From Polytrichum commune (Eukaryota; Streptophyta; Polytrichopsida; Polytrichales; Polytrichaceae), in NCBI GenBank assembly GCA_950295325.1, contig OX485808.1, positions 35,983,180 to 36,047,179 of the forward strand: 64,000 bases of DNA, in the 5' to 3' direction. The notes beneath the pieces were generated by a model, which saw only the letters and a program-made list of their open reading frames with translations, had not been told where the DNA came from and ran no database searches. A program made the position numbers and the translations under genes. Positions 1-10,623 of this stretch are shown here, piece by piece (within the stretch, counting starts at the first letter, position 1; each line of letters starts with the position of its first letter).

Positions 1-757
1 ATGAGCCTTTCTCTCGTAACAATGCGCCATCATTTTATTGTTACAAAACGAAGGTTGATAAGTCACGAATTTCAAATAAGTCCGTTGAGCAAAAGCGTTC
101 ATTTAGATTTAAAGATCACATTGATATGGTTGGTGTCCTTAAATAAGTTGGCAAATCCCATGCTAACATTGTAAAAGCATAGGATTAAGGAAACCATGGG
201 TTTGGGTTGAAGTTTTTAGACGTGTTCAATGCATGTGGATCGATAATGTACTAAGAGAGAAAGAGTAGATTCATGTATGATACACATAGAAATCATAGTT
301 TGAATAAGGAATGACATTTATTAAAATAAATAGTAAGTAGTTATGTATGTTGTCAAACACATTGATTATCTAGTTCTAAGTGTCATATTTCAAATAGTTG
401 CGATGTCATATATGCATGTCTATTGACTTGTGAATGTATGATACATTTCTAGTTTTGAGCCATGGAAGGTCTGATGTGGGAGAGAGTGAGTTATCGCATA
501 CAAGCGTACCTTTCATACATCCAAGATAAAAACTTGACTCCTTATAGGTTTGTTGCTAGTTTATTTCAAATGCCTTGGAGAACATTGATTTGGAGTCTTT
601 GAAACTAATGTTGGTGTCAAATCAACTTCAGAAAGTAGCCAACATGCAACACACTATCTCAATGATACAATCCCCTCTCTCCATCTAATGTGTGTTGACA
701 AACATAGTTAAATGATGATTCTACATATAAATACATGAATTGAAGTAAATATGTATG
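1..757. other. Intergenic, nothing recognised
   Basis: AT-rich DNA with stop codons in all frames. I see no exon, RNA gene or clear repeat before the MITE cluster that begins at 761. Confidence 0.5.
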
Positions 758-849
758 TAAGGGCCGGTTCACACAGGGTCCCAAGTCCCAAGTCACTTGA
801 GGTCAATCCGTGCAATCACAACCATCGAGAGCATGGAAGTTGGGACTTA

Positions 850-1228
850 GGGCCACTTCACACACAAGGCTGAAGGCCCATGACCATGGCAATGTAAGAG
901 CTCTCATTGGTCGAAAAGGCGGAGACCGTCCAAGTTCACTTCACACTAGGAGGTGAAGGCCTAAAGGTCCAAAGAAAAGTTCATGGATGAAAAATCTACA
1001 TGGAGTCCTACATGGCAGGTTGTGGGTAAGGGTGCATGGTCTACCGGAATTTGCGGTAGATCCATCTCCAAGAAGTGCAACATGGTTCATTCTCACTTCA
1101 CACTATGCTTGAGGACCCGTGCCTACATAAAAGGCCTTTCCCAACACCTAAGGTACGGCCTTTAGATGAGAGTCAAGGGTCCTCACCATTACAAGGTCAT
1201 GGCTCTTGGCTCATGTGTGAAGTGACCC
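850..1228. mobile_element. Nested Harbinger-like MITE (379 bp)
   Basis: Its left end reads GGGCCACTTCACACACAAGG. The right end, reverse complemented, reads GGGTCACTTCACACATGAGC. TTA flanks both sides (847-849, 1229-1231). The interior contains a CTCTCATTGGT core also found in the copies at 5268-5766 and, inverted, at 60547-60985, so these three belong to one family. It lies wholly within the 761-1526 block and therefore inserted later than the outer element. Confidence 0.75.
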
Positions 1229-1314
1229 TTACCACTTCACACGGGGTCCCGAGTCCCATGTCCCAAGTATGACATGGATGCCTACATGGCAACACTTTTT
1301 GGAAGTGAGGCTCA

Positions 1315-1374
1315 GGACTTGTGTTGAGAGTTGGGTTGAGCAAAAAAACTAGACCCAACTCTCAACACAAGTCC
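1315..1374. repeat. Perfect 22-bp inverted repeat (hairpin)
   Basis: Arms 1315-1336 and 1353-1374 are exact reverse complements, beginning GGACTTGTGTTGAG, and are separated by 16 bases. It lies in the right part of the outer MITE block. Transcription from either strand would give a tight stem-loop. Confidence 0.9.
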
Positions 1375-1529
1375 CATGAACATTTGTGCATAAAATATTC
1401 AAAAGCCAACTTTAATGATAATAAAAAATATTTTAATGCTTTCTTGAGACTAAAAAATTGGGACCTTGCCTCCATGTTGGGGCTTGCTAACTTGAGTGGC
1501 ACTCGGGACCCCATGTGAACTAACCCTAA

Positions 1530-4500
1530 TTTAAAAAAATGCAATGAGCAATCCAAATGTGCAAGAAACAAGTCCAAGAACTAGGTTTTGGCTTGGACGT
1601 AACTCAACTTTACCAAGTATATCCATGTTACTTTCTTTCTAAATCCCATTTTCTTCCTCTCTAAAAATCAACATTCAAGTCATAGTTTACCTTTCAATTT
1701 TCTATATGTGAGTTTGACGATGCCTAATACATGTCAATTCGTCCATGAAGGATGAAACAACTATAATAAAATATGTAACCTCTAGGTTTATGTTAAGTTC
1801 ATTTCAATTGGATCACACTCGATTAATTCTCAGTCTATGATGACATTTATGGAGTCCCATAACTTGAAAATAAGAATGTTTAGGCTACAAGGGTCCGATG
1901 TGAGATGGATGACCTTTTTAAAACGGGTGTGCTTTAAGTGGAGAGAAACAATATTGTGGTGCTTGTTAATGTGAAACATGGGGAGGTAGTGTCGATGCCA
2001 TGTGATATGCATTAGTGTATGGATAGTTGCATGCAAGGAAATTGGCTCTCAAATAGGTTAGTGACCGCAACACTTAGATGCTTGAGAACTGAAAGGTGGT
2101 TGTGTGCGCACAATAAGAGAGCCAACTTCTTGAAGAGGGCTTCTACTTTGTACTAGTACAATCACAAGTTTGTGCTTAAGCCATGTGGCAGAGGAACGCT
2201 TCACATTTGTCATGTCGTGGAATTGATTATGCATTGTCTTCTTGTTGTTTTTGTTTTCCTTTCTATCCCTATAAGAGTGTGAAATTGAGGTAGTTGCACC
2301 TATTATCAATGCTTTGGCGAGTTTGGATGATTTAGAGGGATCTACTTTATGTGTCATGTATATTGTTGGATAAGCCTCCTAAATTTGTACATAATTTATA
2401 AGTCAAAATATCTTTAAAAAACTCATTGTTGTCATATGACAAGGGCATCCATTTGTGCTACTCATTTAGGTCATGCCTTACTTTTTGCACGGGATAGAGT
2501 GCTCTTTCAATAACCTATTGTTACTTTGCTTACAAGCTCATGATTGTAAGAATGGAGGATCACAAGCGACATGCCACACTTGCTTGTAGAGAGAGAGAGA
2601 GAGAGAGAGAGAACCCTCTTGCAAGGCACTACTTCTTGCACCATTTTTTGCTTGAAGAACTGTGATTCAACACTAAAACGTTCTCCATACAGTACATATG
2701 TCCTAGTGTACAAAACATAATGCGAAGTTTGTTCAAAACTTGCTTTGTCATGCAAGTTGTTTGTCATCTATTGTAGCAAAGAAAGCCAACTATGACCACT
2801 AGATTGTTTTGTGGTTTGGGCAACATTTGCTTTATCTCAATAGCATGCAAACTTTATTTACTTGCTTTGCGTAGACATAGAAACATTTACTCTCTGCCAA
2901 AAATCTCAAGAAATTGGCAACATGTATCGTGTCGACACGCTCCATCAAGGCATAGTCTTCTCTACTAGTTTAGCATTGTACATGGTACCATACAACATAC
3001 ACAAAACCTCATTCCTCCTAGAAACAAACTCTTATGACTGCATCCTTAAAGGAATTGCCTCACCTATGTATATTCAACCAACACCATTGAAATGAGGTTA
3101 GTTGTGTACAATAGGTGTCTGGAACAATATTCCATGTGTTATAGATGTCACATGTATACAAACATGAAGTTAAACCTTGAAAGCAAGAAGGAAATTTGTT
3201 TTTTTGTACTACGTCCAATCTTTATAAATATATTCTACTCATGGAAGTAAGAAATATATTTGCACCTAAAGTGTCGCCATCAAATGTGTAGTCATTATTG
3301 TTTCACAACACTAATGCACAACTTGGCCCACTCGTGACAACACTTACCTTGAGCAATGAGTGATCACTAATTGTTTTATGGTAAATAAGGGTCAAGATTT
3401 CCCTAACCATAATCCCTTTACTTAGGAACCAAAGGTCATATTTCCTCCAACTTAGGGTATTCCTATATGGACATACCAAATTAGGCGGTATTGTGCCCAT
3501 GTTGGCTTCCTCCACACGGCTATGTCCCAAGTGCTTTTAGGGTTTGTAGGTATGGCGTTCAGGTACGGTCCTCACCCTTTTCCCCGTATATTGCTTAGGT
3601 ATTTGTTACCTCTATTGTTATAGCCAACTTTTTGTACATTGTGATGTGTATATTATCCAATTCATATGTACTCACAAACGTATACTGTGAGGGCTTAAAA
3701 AGACCACATTGAGCTTATATACTCACATGTCTTGCTCATATATATGACAATATGAAACAATCCAAACTTTCGAATACATCAATACCTAGTGTTGATTCCA
3801 AATACTCTGGCCACCAACACTACACTAAATATTGGATTTATTGTCACCAAGTCCATTTTGTCTTGCTCAATACTAATTATAAACCACACATGTAGTGTCA
3901 ACAAGACTAAATGTGAACCTAACGTTATTTATCATTCCTTGTACAAAATTTTGGGCATTAAATTTTTTACAATGTTGTAATTACTGTCAATTACTAATTT
4001 CATTCATTCATGACAATATTCATTACAAAATGTTAGGATGCAGAATATACCAAGTTCGCGTTGTCCTTAAAAGTGACATGGATGTCATCCGAATTCCACT
4101 CATCCACCATGATACTTGTAGACTTATTCATAAGACGTCATTAGAAATGTCACCACACCAACATGAAATACTATATGACACTAAATACACTATTGAGTGT
4201 ATATTTCCCTTTTCTATCTCATCACTCATTTATGGGTTAATTTACGTTCATGCTATGACTACAATGCTCGTCATTGGACATTTTATGCCTCATTTGTCAC
4301 ATAATATATATAATGAATGTGCATAAGCAATGGGACCCACATGTATTTAAAGGTTCATATGTGATTAGTACTTTGGAACATCCATGGGAATTCTAGGGAT
4401 CGTTGTAAGCATTGGGGAATGTTGAGGAATATCGTGAGCATTAGAGAGTCTTGGGGAATGTCGTAAGCATATTTCTTCAATACATATGTCCTTTCACACT

Positions 4501-5264
4501 TATGTATCTTCATGCGTACACAAGTGACAATTTAGATTGAAATAGGTCAATTTCATTGATAAAACTTTGACAATGTATTAATTGAGGCCAAATTGTCTTG
4601 TTACTGAAAAGATGACATTTGGATAGCTTGATATTGTCTTGTGCTACAAAAGGTTTCTTAATAAAGAAAGAGAACAATATCGTATTTTGAGCACATAGTC
4701 CAATCTCTTTTGAACACGTGTCTTTTTGGTATCCGGTTTTGGATCCACACCAAATCACAAACACTCAATTATAGGTGTCCAATTAAGATAAGTAGTATAA
4801 TTAGGCACGTCACATATCTCAAAATGCAATCTCCTTCTACACACTCTCTCCGCACAAAGGCAAAGTACAAACACCAAAAATGAATTCTTTTATTTGATAA
4901 GGAATCTCCATATTAATTTTGAATTAAAATTTCTTTCATACTAAGAACAACATTCAATTGATAACGTAAAATGTGTGGGCCTAAAGTGCACATTTCCAAC
5001 TCCATATACAACTTTATTCAATGGATCTTGTCAAGAATTGTGTTATCTAGTTAGCAATCAAAAATCATAGAATTGGAGTCATAGAATTTAGTCATTTCAA
5101 ATTCTAGAATTGGAATTGAGATGCAGAATTTGTAAGAGGTCAAAGTGAAGGTTCTTTTTCCTCTTTTCTACAATTACATAGGTCCTCCCAATTATGTAAA
5201 TTGTCGAACCTAGAACGATGTTCACATTTCGAGCACATAGTCCAATCTTATCACGATACATGTC
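1530..5264. other. Intergenic with dispersed repeats
   Basis: No credible gene; the longest open frame (3895-4326) has no recognisable domain. The stretch contains a GA microsatellite (2589-2612), an empty-site relative (2080-2230) of the repeat that hosts the 39.4 kb MITE, and a copy (about 3790-3990) of the repeat later interrupted at 8980. At 4530-4800 there is a copy of the abundant family marked by 'tagtccaatct' and 'cactcaatta-taggtgtcc'. Confidence 0.5.
2589..2612. repeat. (GA)n microsatellite
   Basis: About twelve uninterrupted GA dinucleotides in intergenic DNA. Confidence 0.95.
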
Positions 5265-5267
5265 TTA

Positions 5268-5766
5268 AGGCCACATCACACACGAGACTAAGAGCCTGTG
5301 ACCATTACACTTCAAGCTCTCTCATTGGTGGAAAAGGCGGAGCCGATCCAAGTTCACTTCACACTATGCTTGAGGTACCAATGGAGTATGTGAATGCAAG
5401 ATGGATGTAAAGTCTACATGATTTTTACATGGCATTGAGTGGATCATGTTTCATGGTCACTTGGATTATTTTCATAAACCACCTCTTGGAGGTAGGCCTA
5501 ACACAAAATCAGGGGACCATGGCACTCTGAATGCTCACAACCATTGATTTATTATATTTTATCATGTGTGAGGACATGCATGAATAGAAATTCATTGAAA
5601 TAGCATTTGGTTGAGGGCATGGTCACATATGACTTCACACTACACTCGAGGGTCCGTGACCACACTACATGATTTTGAAGGTGTCATGGGACAACCTTTG
5701 GACACTTTTCTTTTGGGCTCTCACAATTTTGTGGTCACAACTCTTGACTCGTGTGTGAAGTGACCC
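5268..5766. mobile_element. Harbinger-like MITE (499 bp), same family as 850-1228
   Basis: Left terminus AGGCCACATCACACACGAG; right terminus reverse complemented GGGTCACTTCACACACGAG (16 of 19 identical). TTA flanks both ends (5265-5267, 5767-5769). The interior shares CTCTCATTGGTGGAAAAGGC and the 'gttcacttcacactatgcttgagg' segment with the 850-1228 copy. It is non-coding. Confidence 0.8.
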
Positions 5767-5769
5767 TTA

Positions 5770-7100
5770 TTGGTGTCGGTCTAGAACTACAAACCATCCA
5801 ATACCTTGCCATACACCGCTCGATAGGCTCAAAATAGGTGTCTAATTAAAAAGAGCAAGCCTATAAGGTCCAAATATTTTTAAAGGATTGAATATTATGG
5901 TAATAATCACCTTTGAAGGCATTGTCGTGTAAATAGCGATCGTGTGTCACTACAACTTGAGTACCAACCACCACTAACAAATACAACTAAAACGTAGCAA
6001 AATCACACATAAACAATACACCTCCACATTATTGCCAAGTGAGAAGGAAGAGAGTCAAACCCTTGTGAGAGCTCTAAATCTCTCTTCAAATGCATACAAT
6101 GAGTCAAGTTATCTCTCATTCCATCACAGGAGAATCCAAGAGTGTAAGTAGGGGGGGAGAAGAACTCAAGATTTATTGCAAAAACATGTAATCTTCACCT
6201 CACACAAGCTCTCTCCACACATTCACTCACAATGCTTGACTTGGCAAGAATGCCAAACCAAGGAGGAGGCTCCTCACTCAGGAGCATCTCTCAAACTTTT
6301 AAGATTCATCCATTCAAATCTAAATGAATGAAATCCCATGGATAAGGTGTGGCCACCGACACCGCATACCGTGACATCACTGAAAATGATGTTACCATGG
6401 AGGTTGATGTTGGAAAGCCCTGGTGGGTAAACTCTTCGATGGAAACCTAAATGATGTGCATAGGTCGTTATGAAATCATACCCCCTGTATATGAATAATT
6501 TATAGCAAAAACCAAATGTGGACATACTAATGGTAGGCTAAACAATGGACTCGTGTATTTATACTAAGCTTTTCAATGTAATGTCGTGAATGCCTCTAGT
6601 ATATATACAAAATATACATCATGAAATAACTAAGCCTTTATTACAATCATGAAATAACTTTTGCTTTCCAATGAGAAAGTAATTGTACATTTTTTTAACT
6701 CGTCGATTGCATCAAAGAAACAAAGACTAAATTACAAAAACAAAGCCATAATCTAGAAAGCAAAACTCAAGGGAGCCAACAAGGGCTTCCACTTCGGAGA
6801 ACTTTGAACCCAAACGCAAACCCTACCAACAATGAATAGGGTAGTCAATTGGGATTATTACCATATGACAACAATGAATGAAAACATAAATTAAATGAAA
6901 CTAGCACATCTTTTGTCAAAATTTCATTAACCCTTACGGCTTCCATTTGTACATCTATCTTTACTCCAAACTTCTTTATAGCATTTAAAAATGTGAACTC
7001 TAGAGATGAACCATACCTCTCCCTTGTTTATACTACGTACAATAATGCCTTGAATAGAACCCTTTTCTACACTTACTTTAGTTTGTATGTGGTATGAAGA
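5770..7100. other. Intergenic, no gene recognised
   Basis: AT-rich DNA without a supported ORF. Short open frames have no domain or splice context. Confidence 0.45.
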
Positions 7101-10100
7101 GTCCACCCTCGGGTAAGATGCAAAGGTTATAAGATGCCAAAGTGAAGGTTGTATTTCTCCCTTTAATGATCACATAGGCCCTCGCATCAAATGTGTCAAT
7201 TGGTGCATAGTCCAATCTCGCCGTAAGATATTATCCTTTTGATGTTTGATCATAACTACAAGCCTTCTCAACCCCTGCCATACATCACTCAAATATAGAT
7301 GTTCGGTTAACAAGATTGACATAAAAGGTCCACGTGTCTTATATCTAAGCACTGATCAATTAAACACCTTTGAAGACATCACAAATGTTAATAATATAGA
7401 AATTGGAGTTGAGATGCAAAGGTCATAAGGAGTAAAAAGTCAAGGTTCCTTTTCTCTTTTGGACGATCACATAGGCCCTCTCAATTATGTAAATTGGTGC
7501 ACATAGTCCAATCTCATGGTAGCAAATTGTCATTTTAATGTCCTTCATAGCTGAAAGCCATCCCAACTAGTGCAGTACAACACTCAAATACATGTGTCAA
7601 TTAAGAAGATTGACATATAAGGCCTGCATACCTTAGACGTAAATATCAAGTAGTTAAACATCTTTGAATGCATCAAATTTGTTGATACCATAGAAAATGG
7701 AGTTGAGATGCAAAGGTTATAAGAAGTCAAAGTGAAGGTTATGTGGGGGTTCCCTTTCTCTTTTCGATGATCACATAGTCCAATCTCATCATAACACATG
7801 TCTGGATGATATTTGTCCATAGCTACAAGCCATCCCGATCCATGCCATATGTTACACCGCTCACGTACATGTGTTTGATTAAGACAAGTGACCACATATT
7901 TAGGCCCATGTAACCTACATTAAGCTTAGATTTAGCATTGTGTAATAAGTTCAGCTCCTTCAAAGGCATCGAAAGTGTTAACCCTTGACTTCCCAAGCAA
8001 CCAAATTTTGGTCGATGGATGATTTCTTACATTAACCCCACCTACCTCATCCATCCAAAATCAAAACAATCATAAACATCAAGCCAACATGGATATTTCT
8101 CAAAGATACATGGGTTGTGCAGTTTGTAGATGATTACCTTGTGTAAGACTATGTCAAAGTGGGCTGTGGTCATGTTTTCGTTGTGTTGGGAGCTCATGTG
8201 AGGGTGTTGACTGCAATCAATAATTGCCACTTCAATGCAAACTTTGCATGAACGATCCAAGATGTTTATTTTGATGGAAGTGATTTGTTTTTGGATGTTC
8301 ATGTAGAATCGACATTTGTGCTCACACCAACTGTTCCATTTGACATTTACTCACTCTCAAAATTTTAAGGATTTTTTTGCATATACGTGGTTAGAAACAT
8401 GGGATAGTTTACATACTCCAAATGCAAAGTGCTTATCCTAATGTGGTTTGGACATTTTGGTATGAGAGTTCGTGAAGATGCTCAACTGCTCATTTGTTCC
8501 CATCTAGTGGATCACACAAGCCTTCCGCTTTATTTTCCAACTGAATTTGATTGGTCAAAGGTCTTATTCGGGGGATAAAACATGGCATTTTCTCGTACAT
8601 CACTTTGTTCAATTATCGTAAATTAAAAACTCCACTGGTTATTCATGCCATTTTTTCCCTCGTTATAGCTCATCTCCCATGTTTCAAGATCCTATAGACA
8701 AATCCCATCTCAACCTCAAAACTTGTCCATGCAAATTCCACAACCAACATGTAGTGAATGCACTCGAAACAATCTTCATGGGCTTGGAAAGTTAAGGGTT
8801 AATACAATAGAAATTGGAGTTGAGATGCAAAAATTATAGGAAGACAAAGTTAAAGTTCCCTTTATCCTTTCGATGATCACATGAGCCCCCACCCCTAAAT
8901 TGTGTTAACTACACTCAATTTGATATTTAGTGTCACCAATTATGATTGCCTTGCTCAATACTAATTGTAAACCGCGCACGGGGAGGTCACTCCATTGTCA
9001 AGTTCAACACCATGTGCAAACAAAGTTTGCTACCCCTTTATTACATGCCATAGATAATCTTGAAATTTATGATATTTTTCCTACATACACATAACCATTG
9101 ATAGTATCTTTTGTATATTTTATTTGAATTTTTAGTCATCTTCATTTTGTCTAGTAAAACTTTTAGTTCAATTCTGTGTCATTCTAGTTAGAAACGGTAC
9201 GTTCTATAAAATAAACAAATGATCAAATTTAATTACCATTTTTTGTACTATATAATAGGTACCATGTATATCTACTCATGAATTTTTTTTGATAAAAGTT
9301 TGACCCATTTTGGTGATGCGTTATGTAAAAAGTAGGATTTTTTACATGTAAAGTGTTTGCACGTGGTTGTTCAACTTTACAATGGAGTGACCTCCCCATG
9401 ACTCTGCTGTGTAGTGTCACCAACACTAAAGGTTAACCCACCATTATTTGTCATTCCTTGTAAAAGTTTTTGGTGATTATAGACATAAAATGCTGCAATT
9501 ACTATCACTTCACTAGTGTTTTTTCATCCAAATCTCAATCATCCATCATGCATGACAACATTTGTTCACTAATTCATAAGAAACGTCATCCGAAAAGTTA
9601 CAATGTGACATAAAATACCATATGACACTAAATATCAAATGTAATGCACATAGTCCAATTTCATTGTAACACGTGTCCTTGTGGAATTTGTCCATAACTA
9701 CGAGCCATCCCAACCTGAGCCATAAGTTACATCATTCAAGTGCATGTGTTTGATTAAGAATAATTACCACATATTTAGTCCCCCAAAACCCACCTTGAAC
9801 CTAGACCTCACATTGTGGTAATAAGTTAAGCTCCTTTGACGACATCCAAAATGTTAATACCATAGAAACTGGAGTTGAGATGCAAACGTTATAGGAAGAC
9901 AAAATAAAACAACCCCCCCTAAAAAGAACATAATATTATTCATATCTATAACAATGTTATGTGAGACTCACAATATTCCACAAAATATTCCTATATATTT
10001 CCCACATTTAGACTACCGGTCCCACACAACATTATTATGGGTTTGAATTATGTTATGAAAAAATTAAAAAAAATTGTATGAACTACATAGTGCATGTAGT

Positions 10101-10260
10101 CCAATCTCATCGTAACATGTGTCCTCATAGTATCCGTCCATATGTTTCCGATCAAGAAGAGTGAGCACATAAGGCCCCACATACCTACCTTAACCTTAGG
10201 CCTTAAATAGTGTGGTAATAAATTAACTTAAGCACCTTCGAAGGCATCAAAAGTGTTGAT
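7100..10260. repeat. Irregular array of about 300-bp dispersed-repeat copies
   Basis: A unit recurs here. It runs 'gaaattggagttgagatgc', a 'gatcacataggccc' segment, 'cacatagtccaatctcat', then 'gccatac..cactcaaatacatgtg' and a closing 'ttgaaggcatcaaa'. Copies are anchored at about 7206, 7497, 7776, 9644 and 10091, all in one orientation. Divergence between copies is high. It is not a satellite, because spacing varies and unrelated DNA (including the 8980-9397 element) lies between copies. Relatives occur throughout the window in both orientations. Confidence 0.7.
8980..9397. mobile_element. 418-bp TIR element with about 45-bp terminal inverted repeats
   Basis: The left end GGGGAGGTCACTCCATTGT continues to GTGCAAAC. 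The right end is its reverse complement with about four mismatches over about 45 bases. It interrupts a repeat whose uninterrupted relative is at about 3860-3930 ('aaaccacacatgtagtgtca'); here 'aaaccgcgca' and 'tgtagtgtcacc' are separated by the element. I could not define a clean target duplication, so the superfamily (Mutator- or hAT-like) stays open. Confidence 0.75.
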
Positions 10261-10623
10261 ACTATAGAGGCTGGCCACTAACACAGGCTTCCAGTGCGCC
10301 ACGTGTCCGGCTCCTTTCTCTCCCCTCTCTCTGCTCGCCTCTCTCTCTCTCTAGAATGCAATCTCCTTCCGAGACATACTGTCTCCGCACAAAAGCGAAG
10401 CACCATCACAAAAAACAAAGTAGCCAGTTACTTATTATTCTCCCAGCCAAATATCTTCACCTCATCACCTGCAACAACTGCGGCACCATCTTCAAGTTGC
10501 CTCGGTTCAAAAACCGAGTGCTGCCAGATCCATTTGAGCTCGGACTTGCCGCTTTTCCACGGCGAATTCCATCTCGGGCAGCGTTTGCCAAGGGGGGTTG
10601 GGGGTTTTTCCCGTGCTCTCGCG

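Larger units (their letters stand above)
761..1526. mobile_element. Composite Harbinger/Tourist-like MITE cluster (outer element)
   Basis: The left end starts GGGCCGGTTCACACAGGGTC. The reverse complement of the right end starts GGGTTAGTTCACATGGGGTC, so about 20 of 26 terminal bases match. The block is flanked by TAA at 758-760 and 1527-1529. A three-base TWA target duplication with GGG-starting termini is the hallmark of PIF/Harbinger-type MITEs. No transposase ORF is present. A second element (850-1228) sits inside it, and the DNA right after that inner element (from about 1232) again resembles the outer left terminus, so the block may be several related elements packed together. Confidence 0.7.

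Noticed and set aside
3895-4326. 143-codon open frame in intergenic DNA
   Set aside because: Falls in a dispersed repeat, with no domain, no splice context and AT-driven composition.
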